The position numbers and the translations under genes were made by a program. Of a stretch of 64,000 nt of DNA, positions 44,601 through 52,455 are shown one piece after another; position 1 is the first letter of the stretch; each line of letters starts with the position of its first letter. This DNA is from Acidobacteriota bacterium (lineage in GTDB: Bacteria > Acidobacteriota > Polarisedimenticolia > JACPZX01), in contig JACPZX010000085.1 in NCBI GenBank assembly GCA_016195325.1, positions 23,124 through 87,123 of the forward strand. The letters are read 5' to 3'. The notes below the pieces were generated by a model. That model ran no database searches, had not been told where the DNA came from, and saw only the letters and a list, made by a program, of their open reading frames with translations.

Positions 44601-44977
44601 ACTCGTCGCGAGTCGCGCGACCAGCCGACGACGGTGTCGTTCGCGCTGTGGAAGGTGATCTGGCGCGCCTCGCCGCCTCCGGCCGGGATGACGAAGACGT
44701 CGAAGTTCCCGTAGCGGTCCGACGAGAAGGCGATCCACCTCCCGTCGGGGGAGAAGCGCGGGTAGACGTCGCGCGCCGTGTGGACCGTGAGCCGCCTCGC
44801 TCCCGAGCCGTCCTCGGCCGCGAGCCAGAGATCGCCGAGGTAGCTGAAGACGATCTTCCCGTCGCGGATGTCGGGGTGCCGCGCGTTGCGGATCGTCCCG
44901 GCGCCGGCCAGCGGGAAAGAGACGGTCCAGAGGACGAGGATGGCGAAAGCGCGGACGAAGGCGCGTCGGATCGGCAT
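41687..44977 (-). CDS. tricorn-like S41 protease
   Basis: A 1096-residue exported protein. The signal peptide is about 1-26 (AFAILVLWTVSFPLAGAG). The N-terminal half consists of TolB/PD40 propeller blades (FSPDGRWIAFSSDRYGN, WSPDGKTLAFN, ISPDGKAIVYEQ, WAPDSKSLAYASSD). A PDZ-like domain (VKAGDFLLAIDGLPLKAGD) at about 830-850 precedes the S41 catalytic core: FKKALIIDQRFNPGGG and NERSTSDAE, with the nucleophilic Ser in the latter. The order (propellers, helical bundle, PDZ, S41) is that of archaeal tricorn protease. The signal peptide puts it in the periplasm, unlike archaeal tricorn. It probably degrades peptides. Confidence 0.92.
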   Translation of the reverse strand: MPIRRAFVRAFAILVLWTVSFPLAGAGTIRNARHPDIRDGKIVFSYLGDLWLAAEDGSGARRLTVHTARDVYPRFSPDGRWIAFSSDRYGNFDVFVIPAGGGEARQITFHSANDTVVGWSRDSRRVLFSSARGAMFPGIPNLYEVSVDGGLEQMVPTDWGSFGSWSPDGKTLAFNRHPASWWRQHYRGSYAADLWTMDADRKTFRKLLDADVMESERANNLWPLFGNGEIFFVSDRETVAKPGSREVMKSVANIWKIPAAGGKPVQVTHHASGGLFFPSISPDGKAIVYEQGFALYRLDTTSGRTAEIKIAIDSDSKENEIEIVAQKDEADAFDLSPSTRRAAISARGEILTIATEKGTTARVTRSASRETIPRWSPDGKWIAYVSDQSGRDEIWVSAEDGGGPRVLTDADTEKSALTWAPDSKSLAYASSDHKLYVLDVAGGQSREVASSDTAAIQSPEVSPDSRWISYTKIDRDLRPHVFIVPVAGGAERALDDDVLFSSSVARFTADGKRQIFLGGFVQGAAAGVRDDHAALYSVSLAREEKDSLSRDIDDEEAGAAAAAESKAKGDRGAAQTAMPEVKIDWEGLPRRFRQITKISDSITTAVPAPDGKSYAFVAAGEADERPQTTLYTIQDNGDQLRRLTQSEPPDPDAEGAPDAGGQGISSLQYSKDGKTIFFREGRGIWSIGAASEASGPGARTSDPVRKRVNFTARVEIDHEKERRQVFNEAWRVMRHRFYDPEMHGADWNAVHDRYEAILGDVGDRQDLQDLISEMLGELNASHNGISGGGEADPGAVRTRFPGFELAADPSGYYKVSFVYARGPADKDYVKVKAGDFLLAIDGLPLKAGDNYWRAFGTAAGRKIELTLNSTPALEGSWTTRVEPAGAAGYATMQYEKWVDDRTKMVEKLSGGEIGYLHIRQMNRPALRKFERDLADNHFKKALIIDQRFNPGGGIDQELLEILQQRQFQFTRQRDSGTMTRPQRGFFGPMVVMENERSTSDAEVFPDGFRTVKLGKVVGVTTYGAVIGTGAFRLMDGSTLRTPGNGLWNVGGTNLENFGVPPDVAVDNTPADFLAGRDAQIEKAVEVLKEELKRAVR

Positions 44978-45076
44978 GGGATCCCCCCGGGTGTTCCGTC
45001 GGAAGCTCGCGAGACGCGCGAGTCTACGCCGGGGGGCGGTCGCGGTCCAACGGACGCCACGCTCCTCGAGAGGGGA

Positions 45077-46852
45077 TCACCGCACCGCGAGCGACTCCGT
45101 CTTCACCGCCGGCTCCGTCCGCACGGTGCGGGTGGCGGCATATCCACGGAGCTCGAGAAGCGCGCAGATCCGGCCGACGCAACCGGCCGGCGTCAGGCGA
45201 TCCGTGTCGAGGACGAGGTCGGCCTCGCCCGGCGGCTCGTACGGATCGGAGACGCCCGTGAACGCGGGGAGCGTTCCGGCCCGCGCCTTCGCGTAGAGCC
45301 CCTTCGGATCGCGCCGCTCGCACGTTTCGATCGACGTCGCCACGTGCACGAGGAAGAAGCCGCCTTCGGCCTCGATCATCGAGCGAACTTCCACTCGCGC
45401 GGCGTCGTAGGGGGCGATAGGGGCGCAGACGGCGATCCCGCCGTGCCGCGTCACCTCGGAGGCGACGTAGCCGATCCTGAGGACGTTGAGATCGCGGTGC
45501 TCGCGGGAGAATCCAAGCTCCGACGACAGGTGCCGGCGGACGAGGTCTCCATCGAGGAGCGTGATGCGCCGGCTGCCCGACTCCATCAGCCGCGCGACGA
45601 GCGCGCGGGCGATCGTCGACTTGCCCGAGGCGGACAGCCCCGTGAAGAAGACGGTGAACCCCTGACGATCGAGCGGAGGGTGCCGGTGCCTCAGCTCGCG
45701 GGCGACCTCGGGGTAAGTGAACCACTCGGGGATCTCGTCGCCTGCGGCGAGCCGGCGGCGGAGATCGGTCCCCGAGAGCCTGAGCGCGGTCGCGCCGATC
45801 GGCACCGCGCCGTCGGCGACGAAAGCGTTCGTCTCCTTCACGTAAACCATTTCGTCAAAAGCTACCATCCCGACGCCGAGCTCGGCCTCGTGCTTCTCGA
45901 CCAGCCGCTGTGCGTCGTACGGACCGTAGAAGGGGCGCCCGGCCTCGTCGACGCCGGGGCCGGCGTGATCGCGTCCGACGATCAGGTGCGTGCAGCCGTA
46001 GTTGCGCCGGATGATCGCGTGAAAGAGCGCCTCGCGCGGCCCCGCCATGCGCATCGCCAGCGGGAGAAGCGAAAGGAGCGCCGAACCCTCGGGGTAGCGC
46101 GGGAGCAGCCGCTCGTAGCATCGCGTCCGGGTGAAGTGGTCGATGTCGCCGGGTCGCGTCATGCCGACGGCCGGATGGATGACGAGCCCGCCGTCGACCT
46201 CGAGGGCCGCCCGGCGCGTGATCTCGAAGTGCGCGCGGTGCATCGGGTTGCGAGTCTGGAACGCGACGACCCGGCGCCAGCTTCGGGAGCGGATCTCGCG
46301 GCGCAGCGACTCCGGCGTATGGCGTAGCGGGACGAAGTCGTCGTGGACGGGGAGGCGGATCCCCTCGACGAGCCCGCCGACGTAACAGGGATGGCTGTGC
46401 CGCAGGAGGTGGCGGGCCCCCGGGTGCGCCAGGCTCGTGGTTCCGCACACGGCCCCGGCCTCGAGCTCGCGATCGGCGCGCCAGAGCTCCTGCACGTGGA
46501 GAATCGCCAGCAGCAGCCCTTCCGGATCCCGAAGGCACAGGGGCCTCCCCGGGATGAGGGCCTTCGCCAGATCGGACGGGACGTCGAGCGTCACGGGGAT
46601 CGGCCACAGGAGTCCCGAGGCGAGGCGGCCGGACTCGCACACCGACGCGACGTCGTCGCGCCCCATGAACCCCGTGAGGGGGGAGAGCGCGCCGTTCATC
46701 AGGAGCTCGAGGTCGCAGATCTGGCGCGGAGTGAGCGCCCACGATGGCCAGTCCCGCGATGCCGACAGGATCTCCTTCGCGCGCTTCCCGTCGGCGAGCA
46801 GCTGGACGAGCGTTCCCCCGTACGCCTCGATGGCGTCCCCGGTCTCTCTCAC
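45077..46852 (-). CDS. bifunctional ATP sulfurylase / APS kinase
   Basis: A 591-residue fusion that makes PAPS from sulfate and two ATP. The sulfurylase part (about 1-395) has QTRNPMHRAHFEITRRAALE and GRDHAGPGV with the ATP-binding residues. The C-terminal APS kinase (CysC-type, about 405-575) has the P-loop GLSASGKSTIARAL, DGDLVRRHL, ELGFSREHRDLNVLRIGYVA and PAFTGVSDPYEPP. Both domains look intact. The GTG start at 46852 overlaps the stop of the glycosyltransferase. As the last gene of the sulfotransferase operon it supplies the sulfate donor for that enzyme, not assimilatory sulfate reduction, since no PAPS reductase is near. Confidence 0.95.
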   Translation of the reverse strand: MRETGDAIEAYGGTLVQLLADGKRAKEILSASRDWPSWALTPRQICDLELLMNGALSPLTGFMGRDDVASVCESGRLASGLLWPIPVTLDVPSDLAKALIPGRPLCLRDPEGLLLAILHVQELWRADRELEAGAVCGTTSLAHPGARHLLRHSHPCYVGGLVEGIRLPVHDDFVPLRHTPESLRREIRSRSWRRVVAFQTRNPMHRAHFEITRRAALEVDGGLVIHPAVGMTRPGDIDHFTRTRCYERLLPRYPEGSALLSLLPLAMRMAGPREALFHAIIRRNYGCTHLIVGRDHAGPGVDEAGRPFYGPYDAQRLVEKHEAELGVGMVAFDEMVYVKETNAFVADGAVPIGATALRLSGTDLRRRLAAGDEIPEWFTYPEVARELRHRHPPLDRQGFTVFFTGLSASGKSTIARALVARLMESGSRRITLLDGDLVRRHLSSELGFSREHRDLNVLRIGYVASEVTRHGGIAVCAPIAPYDAARVEVRSMIEAEGGFFLVHVATSIETCERRDPKGLYAKARAGTLPAFTGVSDPYEPPGEADLVLDTDRLTPAGCVGRICALLELRGYAATRTVRTEPAVKTESLAVR

Positions 46853-47916
46853 GCCCCCTCCGCATGGGCGCGGGTCGGATGGTGCAGCGCCCTCGATCTT
46901 CTCAGCTCGGATTCCGCCAGCGGCCGCTCACCCAGCGCGTAGAGCAGGCGCGCCCGGGCCTCGACGATCCACGCGTCGCGCGGCTCCCGCTCGGCCGCGA
47001 CGGTGAAGAGCCAGTAGGCGCGGTTCAGGTCGCCGCGATCGATCGCCTCGGCCGCCTCCGTGATCGCGACGACGACCTGGTCCGCGTGCCAGGGCTTGAT
47101 GCCGAGAGGCTCCGCCTCGATGCGGCGCGGCGCCGATCCGTCGAAGAGGCCCGTCCCCCGGGCGAGCGACGCGACGCGATCCCACGCCGCCGCCCCTTCC
47201 GCCGCGTATCCCGGACGCCGCTGCATCTGGCCGGGATGGATGCGCAGCGAGCTGAGGGTGTCGGCGAGGTAGATGGCGTCCCCCTTCGACAGGAGGTGAG
47301 CCCACATCGTCACGTCCCCGTTCGCGAGGCACGGCTCCCCCGCGAAGGAGAGGATGTGCGGCCGCGCGTCCGCCAGGTCCCGGCGGCGGAACATCGCGGC
47401 GCTCGGGCCCCCGATGAAGTTCGAGCGATTCCCGATCATGAAGGCGGCCGCGGATCTCCCGTCGAGGGTGCTGTCGATCCCGACCGGCCGCGCGTTGTCC
47501 CGGTCGTCGGGCAGGTGGCCGCCTTCCGCGTCGATGCGGCGCCAGTGAGAGGTCACGAGGGTGGTTGCGGGAAAGGCGTCGAGGCACGCGGCCATGCGGC
47601 GCACGCAGTCGGCGTCGAGGAGATCGTCGTCGTTGAGGAACTTGACGAGCGAGCCGCGCGCCCGGGCGAAGCACGCCATCCGGTTCGCCGGGCCGCCGAG
47701 CGCCGGCCGGTTCCGCGCGTACGCGATGCGACGATCCGTCGCGGAGGCGGACTCCGTCACCCGGCGGATTTCGTCGCCGGGGGAGTCGTCGCCGACGACG
47801 ATCTCGAGATCGTCGCGCGTCTGTTCACGCGCGCTGGTGAGGGCCGCCTCGTAGAACTCGGGCTTGAAGGCCGTGATGATCACGCTGACGCTCGGTGTCG
47901 CAGGACCTGCCGTCAT
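46849..47916 (-). CDS. family 2 glycosyltransferase
   Basis: A 355-residue GT-A-fold glycosyltransferase. The N-terminal domain begins VSVIITAFKPEFYEAALTSA and continues LEIVVGDDSPGDEI; the metal-binding Asp triad is FLNDDDLLDADCVRRMAACL. The C-terminal region after about 265 is helical (ITEAAEAIDRGDLNRAYWLF), perhaps a TPR-like hairpin. The start at 47916 has AGGAGG upstream and overlaps the stop of the aminotransferase (ATGA). The frame is open further upstream but that stretch is antisense to or overlaps the aminotransferase. It presumably adds one sugar to the glycan made by this operon. Confidence 0.9.
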   Translation of the reverse strand: MTAGPATPSVSVIITAFKPEFYEAALTSAREQTRDDLEIVVGDDSPGDEIRRVTESASATDRRIAYARNRPALGGPANRMACFARARGSLVKFLNDDDLLDADCVRRMAACLDAFPATTLVTSHWRRIDAEGGHLPDDRDNARPVGIDSTLDGRSAAAFMIGNRSNFIGGPSAAMFRRRDLADARPHILSFAGEPCLANGDVTMWAHLLSKGDAIYLADTLSSLRIHPGQMQRRPGYAAEGAAAWDRVASLARGTGLFDGSAPRRIEAEPLGIKPWHADQVVVAITEAAEAIDRGDLNRAYWLFTVAAEREPRDAWIVEARARLLYALGERPLAESELRRSRALHHPTRAHAEGA

Positions 47917-49160
47917 CCAATAGCCTCCTGCGCCAGGAGCGGCGCGGAAAGTGAAAGCCGCCTCGCGATCGTCCCGGCCTGCGCCGGGGCGCGCGCGACG
48001 AGGCGCGCGATGACCGCGATGTCGCCCGCCGCGACGTCCTGGCCGGTGGGGAAGCAGAGAAGCCGTTCGCTGAGCCGTTCGGTGACCGGGAGCGGGCGCC
48101 GCGGGCGGGGGGCCTCGCTCGCGTACGGGGCCATGCGGTGGCACCCGGGATGGAAGTAGCGCCGGGCGAGGACGTTGTCCGCGTGGAGCACCGCGACGAG
48201 GTCGTCGCGGCTCAAACCGAACCGTCGGGCGTCCACCTCCGCCACGACGTACTGGAAGTTTCCCGCCTCGTTCTCGTCGAAGGGGATCACGGAGATCCCC
48301 GGAATCGCGCCGAGGGCGCGCTCGTACCATGCGTGGTTGAGGCGGTTGTGGGAGACGAACGCGTCGAAGCTCTCCAGCGCGGTGAGCCCCATGGCCGCGG
48401 AGATCTCCGACATCTTCGCGTTGGTGCCCACGACCCGCACGTCGTCGTAGCCGGCGAATCCGAAATTCGCGAGGAGGCGCAGGCGCGCGGCGAGCGCGTC
48501 GTCGTTCGTGGTGATGGCCCCTCCCTCGAACGACTGCACGACCTTGGTCGCGTGGAACGAGAAGACCTCGGCGGCGCCGAACCCTCCGATGGGCCGCCCG
48601 CCGAGCGTGCAGCCGAACGCGTGAGCCGCGTCGAAGAGGAGGGCGAGATCGTGGCGCTTCGCGATCGCCGCGAGGGCGCCCACGTCGCACGGCCTCCCCC
48701 ACAGATGGACGCCGAGGATCGCGGAGGTCCGCGGCGTGACGCGCGATTCGGCGCTCGCGGGATCGAGGTTGTGCGTCGTCTCGTCGACGTCGGCGAAGAC
48801 GGGGGTCAGCCCCTGCCAGCGCATCGCATGCGCGGTCGCGACGAAGGTGAGGGACGGCACGATGACCTCCCCCGTCAGGCCGAGGGCGCGGGCGAGGACC
48901 TCGAGGGCCACGGTCGCGTTGGCGGTCGCCACGCAGTGCCTCACGTCGACGCGCGCGGCGATGGCGCTCTCGAACTCCCGGAGGTACGGGCCGTGGTTCG
49001 TGAGGATCTTGCGATCGAGGATCGATTCGACCCTCGAGAGGAAACGGGCGCGATCCCCGAGGTTTGGACGGCCCACGTGGACGGGGCTCGCGAACGCCGG
49101 GGGGCCGCCGAGAATCGCGAGATCCGGCGCGCGCCGCCTCGCCGTCACCCTCGGCTCCAT
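47913..49160 (-). CDS. DegT/DnrJ/EryC1/StrS-family aminotransferase
   Basis: A 415-residue PLP enzyme that usually makes amino sugars from nucleotide-linked keto-sugars. Visible features are VATANATVALEVLARALGLT (PLP phosphate cup), VIVPSLTFVATAHAMRWQGL, DAAHAFGC with the Asp bonding the PLP nitrogen, SFHATKVVQSFEGGAITTND with the Schiff-base Lys, and the late RYFHPGCHRM. The start at 49160 has only a weak ribosome binding site and overlaps the WbqC-like gene by 16 nt, consistent with coupling. Its product could be an amino sugar for the glycan assembled by the operon. Confidence 0.92.
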   Translation of the reverse strand: MEPRVTARRRAPDLAILGGPPAFASPVHVGRPNLGDRARFLSRVESILDRKILTNHGPYLREFESAIAARVDVRHCVATANATVALEVLARALGLTGEVIVPSLTFVATAHAMRWQGLTPVFADVDETTHNLDPASAESRVTPRTSAILGVHLWGRPCDVGALAAIAKRHDLALLFDAAHAFGCTLGGRPIGGFGAAEVFSFHATKVVQSFEGGAITTNDDALAARLRLLANFGFAGYDDVRVVGTNAKMSEISAAMGLTALESFDAFVSHNRLNHAWYERALGAIPGISVIPFDENEAGNFQYVVAEVDARRFGLSRDDLVAVLHADNVLARRYFHPGCHRMAPYASEAPRPRRPLPVTERLSERLLCFPTGQDVAAGDIAVIARLVARAPAQAGTIARRLSLSAPLLAQEAIG

Positions 49161-49852
49161 TCCAGGAGATACCGCCTGACCGACTCGGGCCGATTCCACA
49201 TCAGGACGTCGACGATCGAGAGGCCGGGCACGAACCCGTACCCCTCGCACCGATAGGGCATGTTCCGGAACTCGCGGATCGTGAGAGCGATCCCGCGATC
49301 GGCGAAGCGCGCGGGGTCGAACAGGTGACGCCCCCCGGGCGGGTTCACGTACTCGTCGGCGCCGAGCGCCGACGCGATCTCGAGCGCCCAGTCGCCGGGG
49401 CCCGGTTCGGCGGGGAGGTCGATCGCCATCTCCGAGAAGAAGCGCCGGTCGAAGCGGATTCCGAGCAGGCGGCAGATCTCGTCGAGGATCGCGACGTTGG
49501 TGCGCGCGAGGGAGGCGTCTCCCGGGGCGAGACAGCGGTCGACGATCGCCATCGTCTCGCGGAAGTACGGCGCGCGCTTCCGGTAGTGCCCGAGCTGCGC
49601 GAGGAGGCGTCGGCGCCAGGCCGGCTCCGGGCTGACCTCGACGTCGCGGATCGCGGCGGCGCGGTCATGCTTTCTCACCGGGGCGATGACGTACTGCCAG
49701 CCGTCCGACGGGTGGAGAACCCGGTTGCGGTTGACCCAGCCGTGGCGGATGTACTGCGGCGTGTCGAAGACCACCCAGGCGTCGGTGTGGCAGATCAGAT
49801 CGAAGTATCCGAGATAGGGGAAGAAGTACGGCTGCATGATCCCGAGCCTCAC
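49145..49852 (-). CDS. WbqC-like family protein
   Basis: A 235-residue protein of the WbqC family (PF08889), named after an O-antigen-cluster gene. Visible family features are the N-terminal MQPYFFPYLGYFDLICHTDA, the conserved DTPQYIRHGWVNRNRVL and the later NPPGGRHLFDPARFADRGIA. The mechanism is not established, but members occur in polysaccharide and amino-sugar clusters, and a few are thought to be acyl- or amidotransferase-like. The start is GTG 49852, overlapping the sulfotransferase stop (GTGA). Confidence 0.88.
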   Translation of the reverse strand: MRLGIMQPYFFPYLGYFDLICHTDAWVVFDTPQYIRHGWVNRNRVLHPSDGWQYVIAPVRKHDRAAAIRDVEVSPEPAWRRRLLAQLGHYRKRAPYFRETMAIVDRCLAPGDASLARTNVAILDEICRLLGIRFDRRFFSEMAIDLPAEPGPGDWALEIASALGADEYVNPPGGRHLFDPARFADRGIALTIREFRNMPYRCEGYGFVPGLSIVDVLMWNRPESVRRYLLEWSRG

Positions 49853-50679
49853 GAGAGGAACTCCGCGAGGTCCGTTCCCGCGATCTCGCTCCGGATCGCC
49901 TCCTGGATCTCGGGGCTCAGCTCCCCCCGCCACCGGTCCTTCACCCCGGGGTGCTTGAAGACCGCGTGCGTGTCGGCCATGTGACGCGATTGGCTTTCCT
50001 CGACGAACGACTCTGTCTGCGCCGTCCAGGGGAGATCGAGGAACCGGAGGAGGCGGCGGCTCTCTTCGACGGCGTTCCCGACGAGATCCTCGTAGCGGAT
50101 GACGAGGACCCGGCCGGGGTGGCGCCGCGCGAGATCGAGATGGAGGCGCGTCACCGACATCCAGTCCTCGAACCCCCAGAACTCCTCGGGTGCGGTCTTG
50201 CGGCACCTCCCGGTGCGCCACTCGGCGGAGGGGTCGGAGCCGGTCGGGAACTCCTTCGGCGTCGTCAGCCACGAGTGGATCGCACCGCAAGGGTGCCGCA
50301 CGATCGCGACGAGGCGGGCGCACTCGAAGAGCTCGAGAAGCCTCCCGAGGACCTGGTGGTAGCGCGTGTCCTTGATCGCGAGGACGCGCGGCGCCTCGTC
50401 CTTGAGGGCGAAGACCGGGTAGCGCCCCGCCTCCCGCTGGTAGGTCTGGCTCATGAACCGGTCCTCGCGCTCGTAAGCTCCGCGGAGAACCTCCTCCCAT
50501 GCGGCCCGGGGCGACCGCTCGCCCGCGGCATTCTTGAAGGCGTACGAGAAGAGAGGCGAGAGCCGGAACCGCACGTCGGGGCTGCTGTCGACGATCTGGC
50601 TCAGCCAGGATGTGCCCGACCGGGGCATCCCCATGAGAAGCGCGATCCGCTCGAAGGGAAGACGGCGCGGAGCGCTCAT
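49849..50679 (-). CDS. PAPS-dependent sulfotransferase
   Basis: A 276-residue cytosolic-type sulfotransferase. The 5'-phosphosulfate-binding loop reads LLMGMPRSGTSWLSQIVDSS, and the 3'-phosphate-binding region is LVAIVRHPCGAIHSW, with RVLVIRYEDLVGNAVEESRR later. It transfers sulfate from PAPS to a hydroxyl or amino group of an acceptor. Its operon also encodes the PAPS synthase, a glycosyltransferase, an aminotransferase, a WbqC-like protein and a methyltransferase, so the acceptor is probably a glycan. Start at ATG 50679 overlaps the stop of the methyltransferase (ATGA). Confidence 0.92.
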   Translation of the reverse strand: MSAPRRLPFERIALLMGMPRSGTSWLSQIVDSSPDVRFRLSPLFSYAFKNAAGERSPRAAWEEVLRGAYEREDRFMSQTYQREAGRYPVFALKDEAPRVLAIKDTRYHQVLGRLLELFECARLVAIVRHPCGAIHSWLTTPKEFPTGSDPSAEWRTGRCRKTAPEEFWGFEDWMSVTRLHLDLARRHPGRVLVIRYEDLVGNAVEESRRLLRFLDLPWTAQTESFVEESQSRHMADTHAVFKHPGVKDRWRGELSPEIQEAIRSEIAGTDLAEFLS

Positions 50680-51407
50680 GCCGCCCCCGCGCCGAGGCGT
50701 CCGGGCCTGACGCGCACCGCGAGAAGGTCGAACCGGTAGTGCGCGGTGTGGAGGGCGCGGGGCTGATCGAGGATGGCGCAGCTCCACCCCGCCGATTCGA
50801 GCGCGGCCCACACCATCTCGCGCTCCCACCACGTTCCGATGGCGTCGCGCCCGGCGATCCGCCGCAGCGTCGCGACCAGCCGCCGCCGGGGCGTGTCGTG
50901 GAAGCGCGAGCGGCGCGCGCGATCCGGGACGCTGCCCATGAAGAGCCGCGCGCCGGGGGCGACGAGCCTCGCGATGCCGGCGAGCAGCGCGGCCAGATCG
51001 TGTGGCGCGAAGTGCTGGAGCGCTTCGTAGATCAGGACCTTGGTGAAGGGGCCTCCGGTGGAGGTGGCGAGCTGGGGGAGCTCGAGCGCCGAGAGCTGGT
51101 GGTACCTCAGGTTCGGCTGCGCGTGATCCTCCTCCGCGACGCGAAGCAGCGCGACGGAAGAGTCGATGCCGACGGCCTCCCGGCATCGCGCGGCGAGCCG
51201 CGAGGTCAGCACCCCGTTGCCGCAGCAGAGGTCGAGCAGCGCGTCGTCGCTCGTGAGCTGCAGCGCGTTGTCGATCACATTCAGAATCGTCTCGAACTGG
51301 CGCGGGGAGATCGGCTCACCCGCGACGGTCTTGCCGACCTGCCGCAGGTGGTCGTGGCGCGGGAATCGCGCAGGGAACTCCTCCCAGTGCTTCACCCAGT
51401 TCGTCAT
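50676..51407 (-). CDS. class I SAM-dependent methyltransferase
   Basis: A 243-residue methyltransferase. Motif I is LLDLCCGNGVLTSRLAA at about 58-75, then an acidic residue after AVGIDSS. The segment ALLAGIARLVAPGARLFMGS matches motifs V/VI. The ATG at 51407 gives the N-terminus MTNWVKHWEEFP; an alternative start upstream is possible because no ribosome binding site is well placed. It is the first gene of the sulfation operon. The 290 bases upstream (51408-51697) show no convincing gene or promoter to me. Confidence 0.85.
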   Translation of the reverse strand: MTNWVKHWEEFPARFPRHDHLRQVGKTVAGEPISPRQFETILNVIDNALQLTSDDALLDLCCGNGVLTSRLAARCREAVGIDSSVALLRVAEEDHAQPNLRYHQLSALELPQLATSTGGPFTKVLIYEALQHFAPHDLAALLAGIARLVAPGARLFMGSVPDRARRSRFHDTPRRRLVATLRRIAGRDAIGTWWEREMVWAALESAGWSCAILDQPRALHTAHYRFDLLAVRVRPGRLGAGAA

Positions 51408-51697
51408 CGATCGTCTCGCCGACCTTCGCGCGCTCATCCGCCGGCGATTCCGTGCTGATGGCGCGGCGCAGGACCGTGGCGCCGAGCGAGCCCATCTCGA
51501 TCGGCGGGACACGAGACAGCAAGGCATGTGCCGGAGGGAAGCGCTCGCCGCGAAGCGCGGTGCGGCGTGGGTTCCCCGGGGAGGAGCCATGGGGATGCGG
51601 CGGCCGGGCGTCGCCCGCTATCGGTTTCCCGACGCCCCGCATGCGTCCCCGGAAAGATTCCAGATCGATCCTCGCGCGGAGGCCGGGTCGGGGGAGA

Positions 51698-52132
51698 TCA
51701 GGGCTCGGGGGAGGGTTCGGCCAGCGGGATCGTCACGAGCTCGGGGTCCCGCGCGGTCACCTCGCCGGCCGCGACGTGGCGGAGCCTGACCAGGATCGTG
51801 TACGGGCCGCCCGCGGCGTCCGGCGGAAAGCGGAACGAGCCGACGTAGCGGCCGTCGGCCGTCTCGCGCATCGGGCTTCGCTCGACGATGCCCGGCTGGA
51901 TGTCGAATGTGGCGGCGAGCCCCGGATCCCCGAGCATGGCCACCTCGACGATGGCGGCGCCTCCGCCGGGCCGCAGGTCCTCGAGGACGTGCGTGACCTC
52001 CGCGATCTTCGGGCGCTCGTAGAGAATGGTCGCGGAGACCTCCATCACCATCCTCTTCCCGGCGCATCCGGTCGCGAGGAGCCCCGCGGCGAGGCCGAGG
52101 GCCAGGGGCATTCGAGAGATCCTGCGTCGCAT
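51698..52132 (-). CDS. putative lipoprotein of unknown function
   Basis: A 144-residue protein with a lipoprotein signal: MRRRISRMPLALGLAAGLLA, then TGCAGK, with the lipid-modified Cys at about residue 23 (lipobox LATGC). The mature domain is beta-rich, with a DUF-like immunoglobulin pattern (EVSATILYERPKIAEVTHVL, RPGGGAAIVEVAMLGDPGLA, YVGSFRFPPDAAGGPYTILV). I cannot name the family. The start at 52132 has GAGGAGA upstream. It is transcribed toward the sulfation operon but is separated from it by 290 nt. Confidence 0.75.
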   Translation of the reverse strand: MRRRISRMPLALGLAAGLLATGCAGKRMVMEVSATILYERPKIAEVTHVLEDLRPGGGAAIVEVAMLGDPGLAATFDIQPGIVERSPMRETADGRYVGSFRFPPDAAGGPYTILVRLRHVAAGEVTARDPELVTIPLAEPSPEP

Positions 52133-52284
52133 CGATGTCTCCTCGGCGCCGTGAAGCCCCGCGTCGCGATGCGCGAGCCGGGCGAGGCGACATGATGCGC
52201 GATGAGGGCGGCGACGCGCAACCGGAGCGTCGTGATCACGCGCGGTCGCGGCGGGTGAGCCCGCGCTTATCCCGTTGGGGATCA

Positions 52285-52313
52285 TTGACTTATCGGGATT
52301 CCGGTGGTATACC
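52285..52313 (+). promoter_or_regulatory. promoter of the barrel/MopE operon
   Basis: TTGACT at 52285-52290 and TATACC at 52308-52313 are exactly 17 nt apart in the 323-nt gap between divergent genes. The leader to the ATG at 52456 would be about 135 nt and contains the hairpin at 52402-52427. Confidence 0.6.
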
Positions 52314-52401
52314 GGCACTCCCTGCTGCTCGGCCGGAACCGGACCTTCTTCCCGGCGCCGGGGCGCCCTCGCGTCCGACAAAACAAGTCCAATGACCTTC
52401 C

Positions 52402-52427
52402 CGCCGGGGTGTTCGAGCCCCGGCGGC
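52402..52427 (+). promoter_or_regulatory. stable hairpin in the leader of the barrel operon
   Basis: CCGCCGGGG (52402-52410), an 8-nt loop TGTTCGAG and CCCCGGCGG (52419-52427) form a perfect 9-bp stem about 29 nt before the start codon. No T tract follows, so it is not a terminator. The rest of the 52133-52455 gap shows nothing else I can support besides the promoter. Confidence 0.4.
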
Positions 52428-52455
52428 CATGCGGATCTACACGTGAGGAAGGAGC

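Noticed and set aside
52402-52427. The hairpin with loop TGTTCGAG as the T-arm of a tRNA.
   Set aside because: The stem is 9 bp with an 8-nt loop, the TTCGA is misplaced, and there is no acceptor, D- or anticodon arm nearby.
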